From NCBI GenBank assembly GCA_904063045.1, contig CAJFCJ010000013.1:418623-482622 (forward strand): a stretch of 64,000 bases of DNA, in the 5' to 3' direction. Source of the stretch: Dimorphilus gyrociliatus (lineage: Eukaryota > Annelida > Polychaeta > Dinophilidae). Shown piece after piece: positions 12,812 through 26,100 of this stretch; the stretch's first letter is position 1, and the number at the start of each line of letters is the position of its first letter. The notes below the pieces were generated by a model. The model saw only the letters and a list, made by a program, of their open reading frames with translations. It had not been told where the DNA came from and did not search any database. A program made the translations under genes and the position numbers.

Positions 12812-15800
12812 AATTTTCATTTTGTTTTATCTAGTCGCTTATCGTGTTCAATTTTATACTGTTAATACTTGATTATTTTTTTCATAAGCTTTCATAAACT
12901 GCTTATAAAGTGGATATTGCTCTTTTCTTAGCATTATAAAAATCTAGCATACAAAACTAAAATATCTACTTCAAGCGAGGGTGATTGGTACCTTAACGAA
13001 ATAAAATTCCCAAAAATATTATCTACAATACCACCAACATTAAACATTTTTTCAACAAATACAATACGCGGGCTTATCTATTTTTTGAACAGGTATAGAT
13101 CGTAATATAAAAGATAAAAAAGATATGGCTAATGGATTAATTGATAAACAGAAATAATAAGCCATGAATTTGATAGAGACAAAAATAGTGGAGAAGAAGC
13201 TAGGCTTATAAGGCCTCTAAGTTTAATTATTCGAGTTTTTTTTAGCCTAATTATCACTTTATACAAAATTTGGCCAATAATAACTGAATTGTTTCTGCCG
13301 TCGTTTACTTTTCCAAACAAAACGTTAGTTGTTGCCGATACCCTGTCAACTGAATCATACATCATCAAGCACATTTTGTACCATATGGAAAGTTGATGAA
13401 AAGAACTTAATGAGATTTAATGATGATAATAAAGTAATTAGTACAGAGAGTATATACATATCCTTCTCCATTCATAAATCATTTATATTTAGCGCAGAAA
13501 TCTTAAGTAGCTATAATTTAACCTTGACTGGCAGTTGATTCTCTCTCTCCGCTAAATCCCTAACTAGAGATAATTCTCAGAACAGTACAAGTCTTATTCC
13601 AAGTGTCAACATAGATTTTACTTTATTTTATTCACAACATTTGTTACAACGACTACATATAGACACAAATTTAATTAGCATATATACGAACTGTATATGT
13701 TTATATTAGTATAAATTTCACCAAAAGACAATATAATTTATCATTGGATGGAATAAATAAGGGTGAATATTTTCATATCAAAGCACTTTCTAAAGTTTAT
13801 ATTTTAAGCTATAATAGACATAAATGATTTAGTAGAAAAAAGCAAAGTCTGTATGATTTATTTTGTTAAATTATTTTGAAAAAAGAGAGAAAATCATACA
13901 TTTTCAGCTCATAAATTAAGTTTACATATATTGGCTAAAGAATTATTTAAAAATAAAAAAGTCTTTCGGGTTTTTTTTACTTGGTAATAAAAAGGTGATT
14001 TATTGATCAGATTGAGGCTTTTTTTTTATTTATTATTGACTTTATTGTACTTGTTTGTCTCTATAGTTCAGAATAGAAAAGTGTAAAAAATGAGGTTATT
14101 TAATGTAACAATTTTCTTCTCTTAAGTTAATACGATCATCTAAATTGGAAACATTTTTTTTCAAATAAAAGTATTTTTGTACGTTTATTATTATTTATCT
14201 AAAAACTGGGGCGTGGTACATTTTTCATTAGATAGATAGAACCACAAGAATAGGTCAAAAAGCATAATATCGTTGAAACAACGCCTTAGTCAGGCATTAT
14301 TGGAAGAATTATTACTATTTTCTACTGAAATGATTATTTTGACTTTAAGTACTTTAATTATGAGATTGACCTCGAAAAGTATATAATTGTGCCAAACATG
14401 CACACAAATTCCCATTTATTCTCTTTCTCTCTCGCTCAATCTACCAACTAATACTTGAGATGATGTCTGTGCTCACAATTTTAATTTGGCACAATAGAAT
14501 TATTACATTAAAAGTCACCATAATACTAATATCTTTAAGAATAAGTAAAACTCTTCATGATAATAACCTCACAGTAAATATAAACTAAATTGATTTCCAA
14601 AGATTGAACCCAACAAATGTTTGTGCTTTCTATTTTATTTTATCTCTCTCTCTCGCTCTCTTTCTTTCTTTCTTTCTTTCTTTCTCTCACTCTCTACTTT
14701 TTGTCTTTCACTCAAATAATGATATGGAAGCGGCTGATTTGGAAAATATGTTAAAAATTTAACAAGCAAACTATGTTAGTAATCAAGGAATACCTACTTT
14801 AATAGAACAATAGAACATTTAAGTAAAATACCAATTCACAAAATAGAACAGTCTGTTGTGTAAACTGGTAAGTTTGAGAAATTCGTAAAGAAAATTTTTC
14901 AGGTTATTTAATCTTGATATTTATGAAAAAAGTTGTTAATTTACTGAAAACATTTCTTATACTTAGCTATCTAGGATCTCTTTACCAGGAACCATTCAAA
15001 TAATCACAGTTAGCGCTTTGGAGCACGTTTTGATTAGAAAATTAGTTTACATTAAAAGAGATCGGTCATTGTTCAAAAACAGTTTACATTAAGATACATT
15101 TAAAACATTTTGTGAAATAAAAGTATTCAATTGTGTTGAAAAAAGCTTTAGAAGAAGGCAAATGAAGAAACTTTTCAAAGGATAACTTAGGATAATCAAA
15201 TAAAAAGAACTAAAATTACAATGTGCAATGGAAAGAAGAGGAGGAGGAGGAGGAGGAGGGACGGAATACGGATGAATTATGAATGAGGAGACGAGAAAAG
15301 CTACGTAAAATAAACTAAAAATTGTTTGTGTTAAAAGTAAAATAATCATAATTAGATGCTAAGTTAGAGAACAGACTTTGAGAAAAGATAACAACTAGAT
15401 AGATTTAAGAAAAGAAACGTGGTGATTGATGATAAGAGATGTGCTACACTGAAAGATGTTTACAAATTGTGATAATTGTAACATCAACTCCATAAAAATG
15501 TGTACATTTCTCGAATTAATGCGATAGTGCAAAAAAAGAAGTTGTTTGCCAAAAAAGATATCTTATTTATCATTCACTTCTACTGTCAACTAAGTTTTTT
15601 GACGCATTATTTCAGGTTTAGATTGTAGAAAATGGATTAGTAAAATACATTATACATGTAAAAGATGAAAGATATGTACAGCTACTTAATTCAAGTGACG
15701 GTGTGTGCTTTATGGTATATGAAGGCGAGTAAAATACACAAAAATTTGTGCTATTGTGATACAATTCTTTACCTACGACAACATCGACTGTCTATATTAT

Positions 15801-16544
15801 TTTTGCAGGATGCTATCAGCCTAACGTTAATCTTATTCTTTTGGTCAATCATTAAAGTATGCTAAGATAAAAAAAAAACAAAGGTGTGATATGATCTATT
15901 ACCTTATCTATGTTCGTGTACATGTATATATTCATGTATATATATAACCTCCCTTTTCACACATCAAAGTCATATTATATAGACTTGTTAAGAGTTACCA
16001 CCCCATAGAAATGATTGTCATTGAACTTTATGATTTGAAGTTATGAATGTATATTTAGTTCCCCTTTTCACAATTTATTACCAAATACCCAAAAGTCCAT
16101 CTAATTTACAGACTTTGCTTTTAAATGTAGAATAATAGGACAAATTATCTTGTTCGATGGAGTTATACAAAGGAAAGTTGTAACTTTTAAAATATAACAC
16201 CTATACAATAAGCGCAATTACACAGGGTTTCAAAGCTCTTGAACAAAGGAATATTTCCTACTTACAATGCAGATTATAATTTTCTTTCTTTTCATTCTTT
16301 TTCTGTTGATTTCATTTTCTTCACTACACTCACAAGGACCAGACTTTTACATAGACATATATATATATAATAAACCATCTAACGACTCTATGGAATGAAG
16401 AGTAAAATGAATAGATGAAATTTCATGCATTGCCGTAAAGGTGTTACCCACATTTTTTTTTTTTTGCTCTTTTTCGGGAATTTTTTTCATTAAGTCACCG
16501 GGTAAAAGACATTCAAAACTCTGTAACCGTCTTCCCAATCTCCA
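12812..16544. other. Gene-poor stretch downstream of BCR
   Basis: AT-rich sequence with no convincing exon on either strand. Contains pyrimidine repeats (TC/TTTC) at about 14640-14700 and a (GGA)n run at about 15238-15260. The first part is presumably BCR 3' UTR. Confidence 0.6.
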
Positions 16545-16913
16545 TTATTCTTTTGGATAGTATTTGTCAGTTATTTTGCCTGTAAATCATAAAAAGGGAG
16601 ATTTAGTTTATAAAAATTTATAAAAACATATTACGATACTCATAATGTCTACATTTTACAGCGAATATTTAAGTTTATTTTTTCATTTAGATGTGTGTAT
16701 TAAAAACAACCGGAAGTTGGTAAAAATTCTTAAACCAGGTGATTCAGTCTCTTTTTTTGTCATTAGGGAAAGACTACGAACGCTAAAACGGCAATATGTT
16801 AAGTATACTTTTCTTATATTTTTTACTGCTTTTGTACATCGAACAGATGGCCTTTCGATATCATCAACATTGTAAATTTGTCCAAAAGTTACCCTGCGAC
16901 CCATTTTAAACAT
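16545..16913 (-). CDS. Doubtful short spliced reading frame, about 70 aa
   Basis: A possible two-exon minus-strand frame, 16913-16736 and 16579-16545. It begins at ATG with 'MFKMGRRVTFGQIYNVDD' and joins in phase to a short last exon ending YYPKE. Another open stretch lies upstream (17266 to about 17091) with a good GTAAGT donor. It could be the true 5' exon, spliced at an internal CAG so that it reads into VTFGQIY, but it has no in-frame ATG. The donor at 16735 (GTTTAAG) is weak. No family recognised. The GC box and inverted CCAAT just upstream support some minus-strand transcription. Confidence 0.25.
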
Positions 16914-17305
16914 TTAAAAAGTTTTTTTTATTTAACAAAAAGAGAAAAAAAGAGGAAATTTATCAATGAAAACTTTTGTCATTTAAATGAAGCTTTATCT
17001 ACGAAAAAGTAACAAAGATATTTCTTTGAAAGTTTCTTTAATTTCTCTATTATCTTCTTAATATTATGAAAAACCATTTAAGAGTACTTACTCTTTGGAA
17101 CTGACTCAAATTTACCCAAAAAGAGATAATTTTCAGAGGAAGAACGGCTACTGTAATTCTCTTCTCTCTTAAGTTGTTCTTCAGCAATTACAGTTGTTTC
17201 TCTTTTGTTATAGATAGAAAGATGTTGACAAGTGGTTGAATGCCATGACCATAGAGAAAGTGACAAATAATGGTATATGACAATCGCATCTGCGCAATAC
17301 GAAAT

Positions 17306-17331
17306 CCCCGCCCCTACTCATCGGTGATTGG
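17306..17331 (-). promoter_or_regulatory. GC box plus CCAAT box, minus-strand promoter-like
   Basis: Read on the minus strand there is a CCAATCACC box followed within 12 bp by GGGGCGGGG. This spacing is typical of a TATA-less promoter and lies just upstream of the doubtful minus-strand frame at 16.5-17.3 kb. Confidence 0.35.
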
Positions 17332-18346
17332 TTGAAAAATCTTGTTACTCTTATTTAAATAATAATATATTCATTTTGACCGCGTTCCAGCTAGAAATAA
17401 TGTATGAAATTGTTTGACGAAGGTAAAATTAATTGCGATATTTTCATGTTTTCTATCGTCAATTAACATCCTATTCAAACATTTTTGGCAAAGAAACAAA
17501 ATCAAAGTTTTATTAATCAAAATCAAAACACAGAAAGCAATGAGAGTGCATTTTGAATTTTATTTATACTAAACCATCGATTACCCTGGAAACTCTCTAC
17601 ATTAGAGTCTTATTTACCTTGACAACGTATAATTGACCAAGGTATGAAAAAACGACCCAAGAACGCCCACTTTTACTTGCCTACATTCCACATTTATAAA
17701 CTTTCCATTGTCAACTTCATTAATTAATTTATTCAAATAGCAGGATTTAATTACCCGATTTAATTATGCTAACGGGTGATGGAGAATATGCGTCTTTCTT
17801 CACGCATAGTATTAAACTGTTACATTGACTACATGGTAGATAATTCACAGTTTTCTCTTGATCATTACTTATCTATAAAGGTGTTCTTAAATAAGTTAAA
17901 CTAATTAGAAACCATATAATTTACTCGAAAAGTTACAATATTGTCCTATTATTAAATTGTTGGCAGGTGTACAGCAAATCCTAACAGTTGGTTTCTCTTC
18001 TTTGTACCACCAATGAATGAACTTTCTTTCTTCTCTTTTTTTTTAAAAAAAAAACATAAACATGCAATAATTAATAAATACAAAAAGATAAAAGCAGTTG
18101 ATTGTAAAAATTTGTTGATGTTTACATTATGAAAATTGTTTATAAATACTTTACGTACGTTTTCTTTGGATAGGAAGAGCGTATGTACAGCATGTTTAAA
18201 TATAATAATTTATTAGTAAAAAAGGAAAAAAGAACAATGTCAGCCATTTTATATATATATATATATGTCTTTTTTTATAATTAGATTAAAGAAGATGTAA
18301 TTAGAATTAATTCGTTGAATAAAATATTATGTGCTGGATGAGCCAT
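17332..18346. other. Intergenic, nothing recognised
   Basis: AT-rich sequence between the GC/CCAAT element and the 3' end of the CNBD2-like gene. No exon, RNA gene or clear repeat seen apart from a short TA run near 18250. Confidence 0.5.
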
Positions 18347-20665
18347 CTAGCGTCTAGAGGGTGACGACAGACATCTAGTGGCTATTGAATAGGCTTCCCT
18401 TGGAATAATAAAGCGGCGAATATGCTGATGGGAATCGTCAGAAATGAGATTACTTGAATAATTGCATTTCTTTTCTCGAATTAATACAGTACCACCAGCA
18501 ATTGGAACATTATCAGCTCCAGTTATATTAAATCTTTTGAGGCCTGTTACTTGACTAACTAATTCCCTACCCCTACCCTTAACGTTATCAGCTAAGAAGT
18601 TAGCTATTCGAAATTCTAGGTTGGTGAGACTTTTATCACTGGTTTCCTCATCAAACCAATCATTAGAAGGCTGAAAATCTCCAATCTTTGGCGGCGCTGT
18701 TTTAGGTCGAAGGATATTGGATCTAACTCTTTTTTGGCTTTTCATCCAATTCGTATCAATTCTATTAGTAAGCCTTTCCAATTCTCTACGTGATCTCGGT
18801 CTCTTACCCGATGCCTGCCTCCTAGCCCTTTCTAGTTTAATTTCAGGAGGCAACTTTTGTAATTTAGCACCTTTTTTTGCAGTTTCCATATGCTGTCGAG
18901 CTTTTTCGGCGTTTCTGGTCATATAATAGATTGTACCTGGTACGCAGGGGTCTATTAAAGGCGTTTTATTATTTAAGAAGAGCTTAATTAATTCACTCAT
19001 AGTTTCAGCTTTTTTGTCCAATTGTTTATCTTCATTACTTGGCAATTCCTTGGCTATTATCTCTTTGATTTTGGCAAATAACGGAACTTTTCTAGGTAAC
19101 CAAGCGTCTAATTTACTTAAAGCTAAATTTTGAAACATAACCCAAGTGGTACCTGCCTTCCTAATTAATCGTTCTATATTCTTTTTATCAAGATAGTAAC
19201 AAATTGTATCCGTTTTACAAAAGACATTTAGAGCGTAAGTTTCCATGTTTAGTAGCATCTCTAAATCTCCAATAATCTCATTCTCTTCCATCCAGCATAC
19301 TTCTATCTCTCTACTCTTCATTCTTTTCTCGGCAGCCGAATAGCCTTCCTTTCTTCTAACGCGTATTCTTTCCTGAGAGACTATTGATTTCTTTTCTTTT
19401 TTAACCTTTAAAATTGTGTCATACTGCTCTTCGTGCATTGATGGTCGGGTGGTAACCTTTGTTCGGCCCCTGGTTAAAAACATTTCTCTCTCAGCAGGAT
19501 GTAATAAGATCTATGAATTTTACCTTAGGATAAAGAATACTCCAGTAAACGGCTGGCCTTGTTTAAAGATAAATGAATCGTATGCGAATACTTCTTTTCT
19601 TAAGCTCATTTCCATCAATCTTCGAGATTTAGAAGACCAATCTTTAAAGAGGGGACAAGCTCTAACAAACTCGTTCTTTTCCCTAAAGTCTCTTTCATGC
19701 TGAGTTTTTAGAGTCGAATCAAACAGTTCTTTGTCAATAACGAGTAAATGAGTTTCTTCTTCCGACAAGATAGATGCATTCCTTACAGCATTATCACTTA
19801 TCAAAGCTATTTCTCCGAAACATTGACCTTCACCTATAAAAACAAATATGAATCGTACGAATATTTATCAACTGTAATAGTATTTATATTATACTTTGTA
19901 AATACAAAATTCTTTCTATCTAGGTCTATCAAAATCCAAAAGTTAAAAAAAGACAAAATTACGAAATTCAACTAAATTTCATTTATTTTTTTACCATAGG
20001 AAGTTATATATTTTCCTAGATCGTTGGATAATCCATTATCTAATTCTTCTCTATCATCCGCATCCTCATTTATCAATGATGTATGTATATGAACAGACAC
20101 CTTTCCGCTAAGTATAATGTAGAAACTGTTGATTAATAGCTATTATTATCATACTATTTCATGTATGTTTGTAGTAAATAAACTAAAGGGAGAAAAAGAG
20201 TGAGTGAGAGAGAAAGAGAGAGCGAGAGAGAGAGAGAGAGAGAAAGATAAGGATTATTATATCTTCCATGACTTTTTGAGCACGATCATTAAATACCAAT
20301 TTATTTGCTCTTTCGTTCTCTCTCTTTTAACAGGAGAAAATATCTCAAATCATATTTTACCTTCGACCAATATCTCCCTGCTTTATGATAAGCTTATTAC
20401 CTTCTACGTGATCGTACGAGCAATTCCTTAATAAGTTGGACAATTCGCCTATTCATAATAAATTACTTAAGATAACAGAAACAATAAGAAGATAACGGAA
20501 GCGATAATTTTAATATTTTATGCAAATCAACTTACTAGACTCTAAATATTTTAAACATTTTCCCTTTCTCCTTAACCAGGGTAAGAGGATGGCAATTTCA
20601 TTTTTACTCCTTTCATTTGGTAACCTACTAATTAATTCCAAGGCTTTCTTTAACATAGAATTCAT
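18347..20665 (-). CDS. CNBD2: Protein with two cyclic-nucleotide-binding domains, CNBD2-like, 599 aa
   Basis: Five exons: 20665-20536, 20448-20361, 20125-19995, 19833-19524 and 19487-18347; phases close to a stop. The N-terminal 45 residues are helical. The first cNMP-binding fold (about 50-165) has a phosphate-binding-cassette match, 'GQCFGEIALISDNAVRNASI', keeping the Glu and Arg that contact cAMP or cGMP. A second, more degenerate fold (about 190-310) has ENEIIGDLEMLL in place of the canonical cassette and probably binds poorly. The C-terminal 280 residues are basic and lack a kinase or channel domain, which rules out PKG and CNG channels. Vertebrate CNBD2 is linked to sperm function. An inverted CCAAT lies about 105 bp upstream. 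The assignment rests on domain content; a PKA-regulatory-like relative is possible. Confidence 0.7.
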
Positions 20666-23184
20666 TATTGAAAGTCTATACGAAGAATAACTGAAAGGCT
20701 GCTTTTTTAAAAACTAGGTGCAAAGTTATTCCGCAAACAAGTTCTTAACTGAATCACGTATGTAAACAAACGCTGATTGGCTTAAGATCGTATATTTTAG
20801 AGAGTTTAACTAAATTATATACGAAATTATTTAGTTTATTATTAAATATCTTAATGATTGCAAATTACATATGACGTTCTTGAAATAGCGACTAAGAGAG
20901 GGTGTAAGAGAAGAGTATAAGATAAATTCGTCTTTTCCTAGCTTATCTCTTCTCCATCCTTTTTTCTCTCCCTCCACTCTTTACCAAAAAAAAATTGCTT
21001 TTCTATTCACTTTGCTAAATCTTTCTTTCTTATCTTCTCTTCTGTTAAAAGATACCCTTTTCCTAACCTATTATAATTTATGTCTAGCTGTAAAATTACT
21101 TAGGCCTATTGTTTTAAGTTTTAACAGCTGGTATCAATAATCAACAGTTTGTAAGTAATCAAGTAATCCTATGATGAAAAGTTTGCTTTTCTTAAATTTT
21201 AGTCCGCTTTTCTTCAATTAAGTTTCTCTTTTAATTAGTAAAAGAAGAGTAATAGACATTAATGAAACGAATTTTACGTCCCAAGATGATAGAAATTAAG
21301 TTAATTATGACAAGTTTGAATAAAGGAAGAGGCCAAAAAGAGTAAATTCTATTGATTTTCCTATCCAAAGTCAGTGTTATTAAGATAGTCGAAAAAAGGC
21401 GGAATAAGTGTACCGATACGTAAATAATAGATATAAAATATAGAGAATAAAAGGGAATAGGAGGTTGAGTTCCGGTTCTGTTTTAAAGCAACATTAAAAA
21501 ATGATGGAGTGATTATATAGAGTATTCTATCTACCATTCTTTGCTCCTATATCGTACAGTATTCTCTTCATCTCATCCTTCTATCTATTTTTCATATATG
21601 TTATTCTATTAGAGGAAGGCGGACATATCAAATTGATAATCTAGTAAAACTTTTGATGAGTACCAATTGAAAGAATTTACAAACAATTTCGCTAATGACT
21701 ATTAATGTACGAAATCCCTTTACCAACACGTTTTTATCGCAAATTAGTGCTAGAAATGGCTTTTCCATTGACTGATGAATAGGTTATATTACGTCCATTA
21801 TCTTCATTTTATTGCTAAGGATGCCTATAAATGTTCCTCTATATAAAAAAAGAGAGATGTTAATTTAAATGATTAGTACATTCTTTTCATTTTAATTCTG
21901 ATTGATATTCTGCTGTGACCTTTTCTTTTTTTTTACATACATCTATACATACGCACACGCGCATACAACATAATATAGAGTTCTGGAGTACATCTACAAA
22001 AACCCAAATTGAACTTCCACAGCTTAAAAAGCTTAATAAATCATATTAACACAGGAAAAACATATTGTTTCTTTGACTATTTAAAAAATACTCTCCTTTC
22101 CCCTCCTCTTCTCTTTAATCCTTATATTCTTATCATACTATTTTTCCTTATCTCTTCAATATTAATGTACTATCAATATATTTCTACGTTTGTCAAAAAG
22201 CTATTAATTTACATTATTCTTCTTTATTTACATAGTAAGTCGACATATTTATCTATTGATATGATCTTTAGTAAATTATTGAATTGGTCACATAATTCCA
22301 GGAATAACGTTTCACTATTGTCTTATTATCTATTCTTTTTACTTTTGAGTAGTTTTCTAAATTAGATTGGTCAATTATTCAAATATACCTATTTTATAAA
22401 GAAACATTATTTAAAACCGAGTTAATGATTATTGACTTGTGCATTTAATTGTATTAATTAATATAATTAATATGTAGGAGAATGAGAAAATGAAAGACAG
22501 GAATAGAGAACGAGATAGAGAGGCGTAAGAGAGAAAGAAATAAAGAGAAGTGAAGAAATCTCCAATATTCATATCCAGAGAAAGAGAGAGAGAGAGAAAA
22601 AAGAAAATGAAAAAATAACTATTAAAAAAAAAAAATTCAGTAAATGTGCATCAAAAAAGCGCGCGTGTTATTTTTTGTTTCTTGCGGAACGTTACGTAAT
22701 AACTAAATAGTTTGCACTGACACCAGTATTTTTTTCCATATAAATATTACAAATAAATTGTTTTGTTGTTGTTGTTGTTTTTTTTTTTATGTACACATAC
22801 ATACTATTCACACGTAAGCTTTCTCTGTATGTGTGTGTGTGTGTGCGCGTGTGTGTGTGTGTTAATTTTTTTTTGTTTTACACGCATTAAAGTCATATTT
22901 TTGATGAGACAGAAGAAAAAATGTTCAAAAATTGGCACAGGATTAGCGGCAAATGAAAAAAAAAACAAAGACAAAGAAGAAGAATAAGAAGAAGTAATAG
23001 TAGAAGAAGATAGAGTTCGAATTCCATTCTTTAAAAGGATATATGTATATATATATAGATATATACATATAAATATATATACACTTCAATTACATATACA
23101 TATATATATATATAAAAATATATACATATATATGTAGTACGTATAAGAATATTTAGGACATATATGATTAGTATGTATGACGTA
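20666..23184. other. Gene-free interval between CNBD2-like and atrophin genes
   Basis: AT-rich. The first 120 bp carry an inverted CCAAT (ATTGG in CTGATTGGC) for the minus-strand CNBD2-like gene. A GA-rich tract lies at 22490-22600, and the final kilobase has GT and TA repeats. No coding exon seen. Confidence 0.6.
22830..23135. repeat. (GT)n and (TA/TACATA)n microsatellites
   Basis: A GT run interrupted by GCGC (about 22830-22862), then alternating TA and TACATA units from about 23040 to 23135. They lie immediately 3' of the atrophin stop codon and are probably in its 3' UTR. Confidence 0.8.
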
Positions 23185-26100
23185 TTAGTGTGGGGCGAAA
23201 TGGTGTCCTCGTTGAATGAGGTCGTGGTGCATTTGCTGGGCTATGAGTTGACGCTGGATCAGGGTGTCCCTCTCTAAAAGGGCTGGAGGATATCCGGCAG
23301 GTGGCGTCGGAAACGATTGTGAACCCATTAGCGGATGCATGTGTAATCTGGCTAAAGGATCGTTGAGGGCCATCGATCTTTCCGCCTGCATTCTTTCGGC
23401 TGTTGGCACGCAACGGTTTTAATCGAATTAAGCGGCTATAAAGTGTCCGCCACTTACCCAAAGCTCTTTCGCGTTCGCGTTGTAGAATATCTGGTGGGTA
23501 AATACCGGTAGGGACGGGAAAGGTCAAACCTCCGTGTAAAAGGCCCGGTCCAGGAGGTAGCGGTAGACCCCTTAGCGCGTAGTCTCTTTGCATTTGGAGA
23601 AATTGCGCTTCGGCTACTTGACTCGAGGTAGCTGTAGGTGATGTGGCTGAAGAACCTGGTTTCATTTCTAATTCTCTTTTCATTTTTTCCTGCAATTCTA
23701 TTTCCCGTAGTTCCCTTTCCCTCATTTCCCTCTCTCTAGCATCCCTCTCTTGCTTATCGCGCAATAATTCAGCCTCCAACCTCTCACGACTTGATTGCGA
23801 AGTAGTATAAATAACCCTCTGGTTCATATCCGGCGTCATATTTAAACCTCCGTATGGCGCTTGGGACACGGCTGTTTGCCCTAAGCCCAAAGCATAAGCT
23901 CTATCGCTGTACGCCCTGAGTTGATGCAGGGCGGGGGTATCAGAGTTAAATATCGGCGGAGCGGGTCGGTTATTCAGCATGTGTACGTGTGATAAGACTT
24001 GTGCGTCGGCTGTCTTATTTTCCGGCGGCGTCTTCCTAATCTTCTCCTCCTTAGGCGCCGATTTTGTGGATGGATGGCGATTGCCCTCTGCCCTTGCTGC
24101 TTTCCTCTTAGCGAATTTCGATCCTGGTTTTATGGCATATATAAGATCAGTTCTACTGCAAGAGTTGCCGCCTCTATCCAATCGCCTTATAATAATGGCA
24201 TTTGCATACTCCTTCTCAACTCTGTCTACAACTTCTGGAGTACTTTCAACAACACTGGTCGCCGCTTCTTCGTCCGTATCCGGTACATTCGTTTCTCGTT
24301 TGACAGTCGTTTCACTTGGAGTTGGCGATTCGATTATTTCAGAGTTTGGTGTTTGAGAATTGTGCGATAGCGTCTCTATACTTGATCTCCTAGGTGGTAG
24401 GTTATCAAGCACATTGGTTTGCGTACTAGATATGTTGAGTTTGTGCGAATTAATATCCGGAGTCGTTTCATTTTCTAAACGCTTCAAAGGAGGCGGTGGA
24501 CCGTGAGGACGGCTAGAATTGACGGGCGTTGGCTTTTCCCAAACGTCCTTAACTTCTTCCTTTATCTGAGTTGAAATCAACGGCGGCGGATGATGCTGTT
24601 GAACGGGCGGAACGGCCAAAATTGGCCTCGGAGGAACGTGCCTGTCATTGGGCTCTATTTCCATTTTGCAAGCGGACGATGCCGACGTGGATGGCTGAGC
24701 CTTACTCGATTGCTGTTTGGCATTAATTTGTTCTTCCGCCAACAAACTGTCAATCGCATTAATTGCAGGTTTAACAAGTGATTCGTCCTCGCCCCAGCCT
24801 CCACTGTTTCCGCCTTCGCTGGATCGACGTTCTTTCTTAATAGCAGTAGGTATAGAATCCTTATCATCACCAGATTCTTCACCATTCGTCTTAGAGTCGG
24901 ATGTCCGTCTCTTATCCGCCCCGCTGCTTTTATTATTATCCATCGAATCAGGCATCTGTGTAAAGAGGAAATGATAAGAAGAACCGCGAGGTGTCGACAC
25001 TATACACCTGAATAGACTTATACAAATAAACTGCTTATAAAATATGCATTAGCCGCCAAGCAAAACAGAAGCGGCATCTACAAAACAGTAATAGTAATAA
25101 ATACCTAAATTCGAAACGTACCTTAGGCTTTTTGCTCCGTTTCCATAGATAATAATACTCGACGAGTTCGCCCTGCCAAAAATGCAATACTATCAATACT
25201 TTTCGGTAGATTAAAAGAGAAATACTTTTACAGGTTATATCGAATAACGAACTCGATCTTTTCTCGCATTTATTTACACAATATCAATGTTATAATCGTA
25301 CATCAAATAGTCGTTGGAATTGCTTAAAGCTACAGGCTTTGGTTTGAAAGGCACAAAATTAAAACAAATAGGCAGGAAACTAAGGGAAGAGGATGGATGG
25401 ATGGATGCAACATCAATAACACAAAAGGAAGGGTAAACGGGTATAACAGCAACCCGACTTTTAGATTGTACAAACAAGAGGAAAAACCGCGTAAAAACGC
25501 TTAGCCACATCTGCTACGAATGTACATACATTCAGTAGTTTATTGCCCAATTCACCCGGGCAAGCTGTTCCAAACAACGATCATTTCAGATATAATTTTT
25601 ATTTCCAGTTGTCGTTAGTTTAATATTATTAATGCTTCTATTATTATTCAATAGTCGACCTCAGTGTCGAAGATGCGGGTCGTAAGGTGAAAGGCGTGCA
25701 AGATGAGAGAGAGTAGCAGGCAGACAAAAAATCAATAATCTCACCACCAGATGGCGTCAAAGAAGAAGGGAGATGCGAAAGAGGTGAGACAGGGGGTGGT
25801 GATAGAGGTTGTAGAATATAGTAGCAAACGCCAGTCAACACTAAAGAGGGTCAACAAAGGAAAAGAGGTATGGAGGGGGTATGTTTTTGAGGAGGGGTTG
25901 AAGAAAAGGGGAGGGCTAGCAGATGAGTAAAGAAGGTATAAATAAGAAAATAGGAAAAAACCGCGGTAAGATTCCCCCTGGGGAGAAGCAACAACAGGGC
26001 AAGACGCACATCTTTGTGATTTGCGCCAATTACAATTGCAACTAGCGCAAGGCGCTAGCCCGCTGCTTAGTTGGAATAGGGCGGGAATAGCCGGCGGGAA

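Noticed and set aside
15089-15349. Minus-strand frame with a poly-Pro run
   Set aside because: The Pro run is the (GGA)n microsatellite read backwards; no splice sites or conserved features.
23979-24370. Two long plus-strand frames opposite the large atrophin exon
   Set aside because: The minus strand carries the atrophin signature in the same interval; the plus frames are shadows in GC-richer coding DNA.
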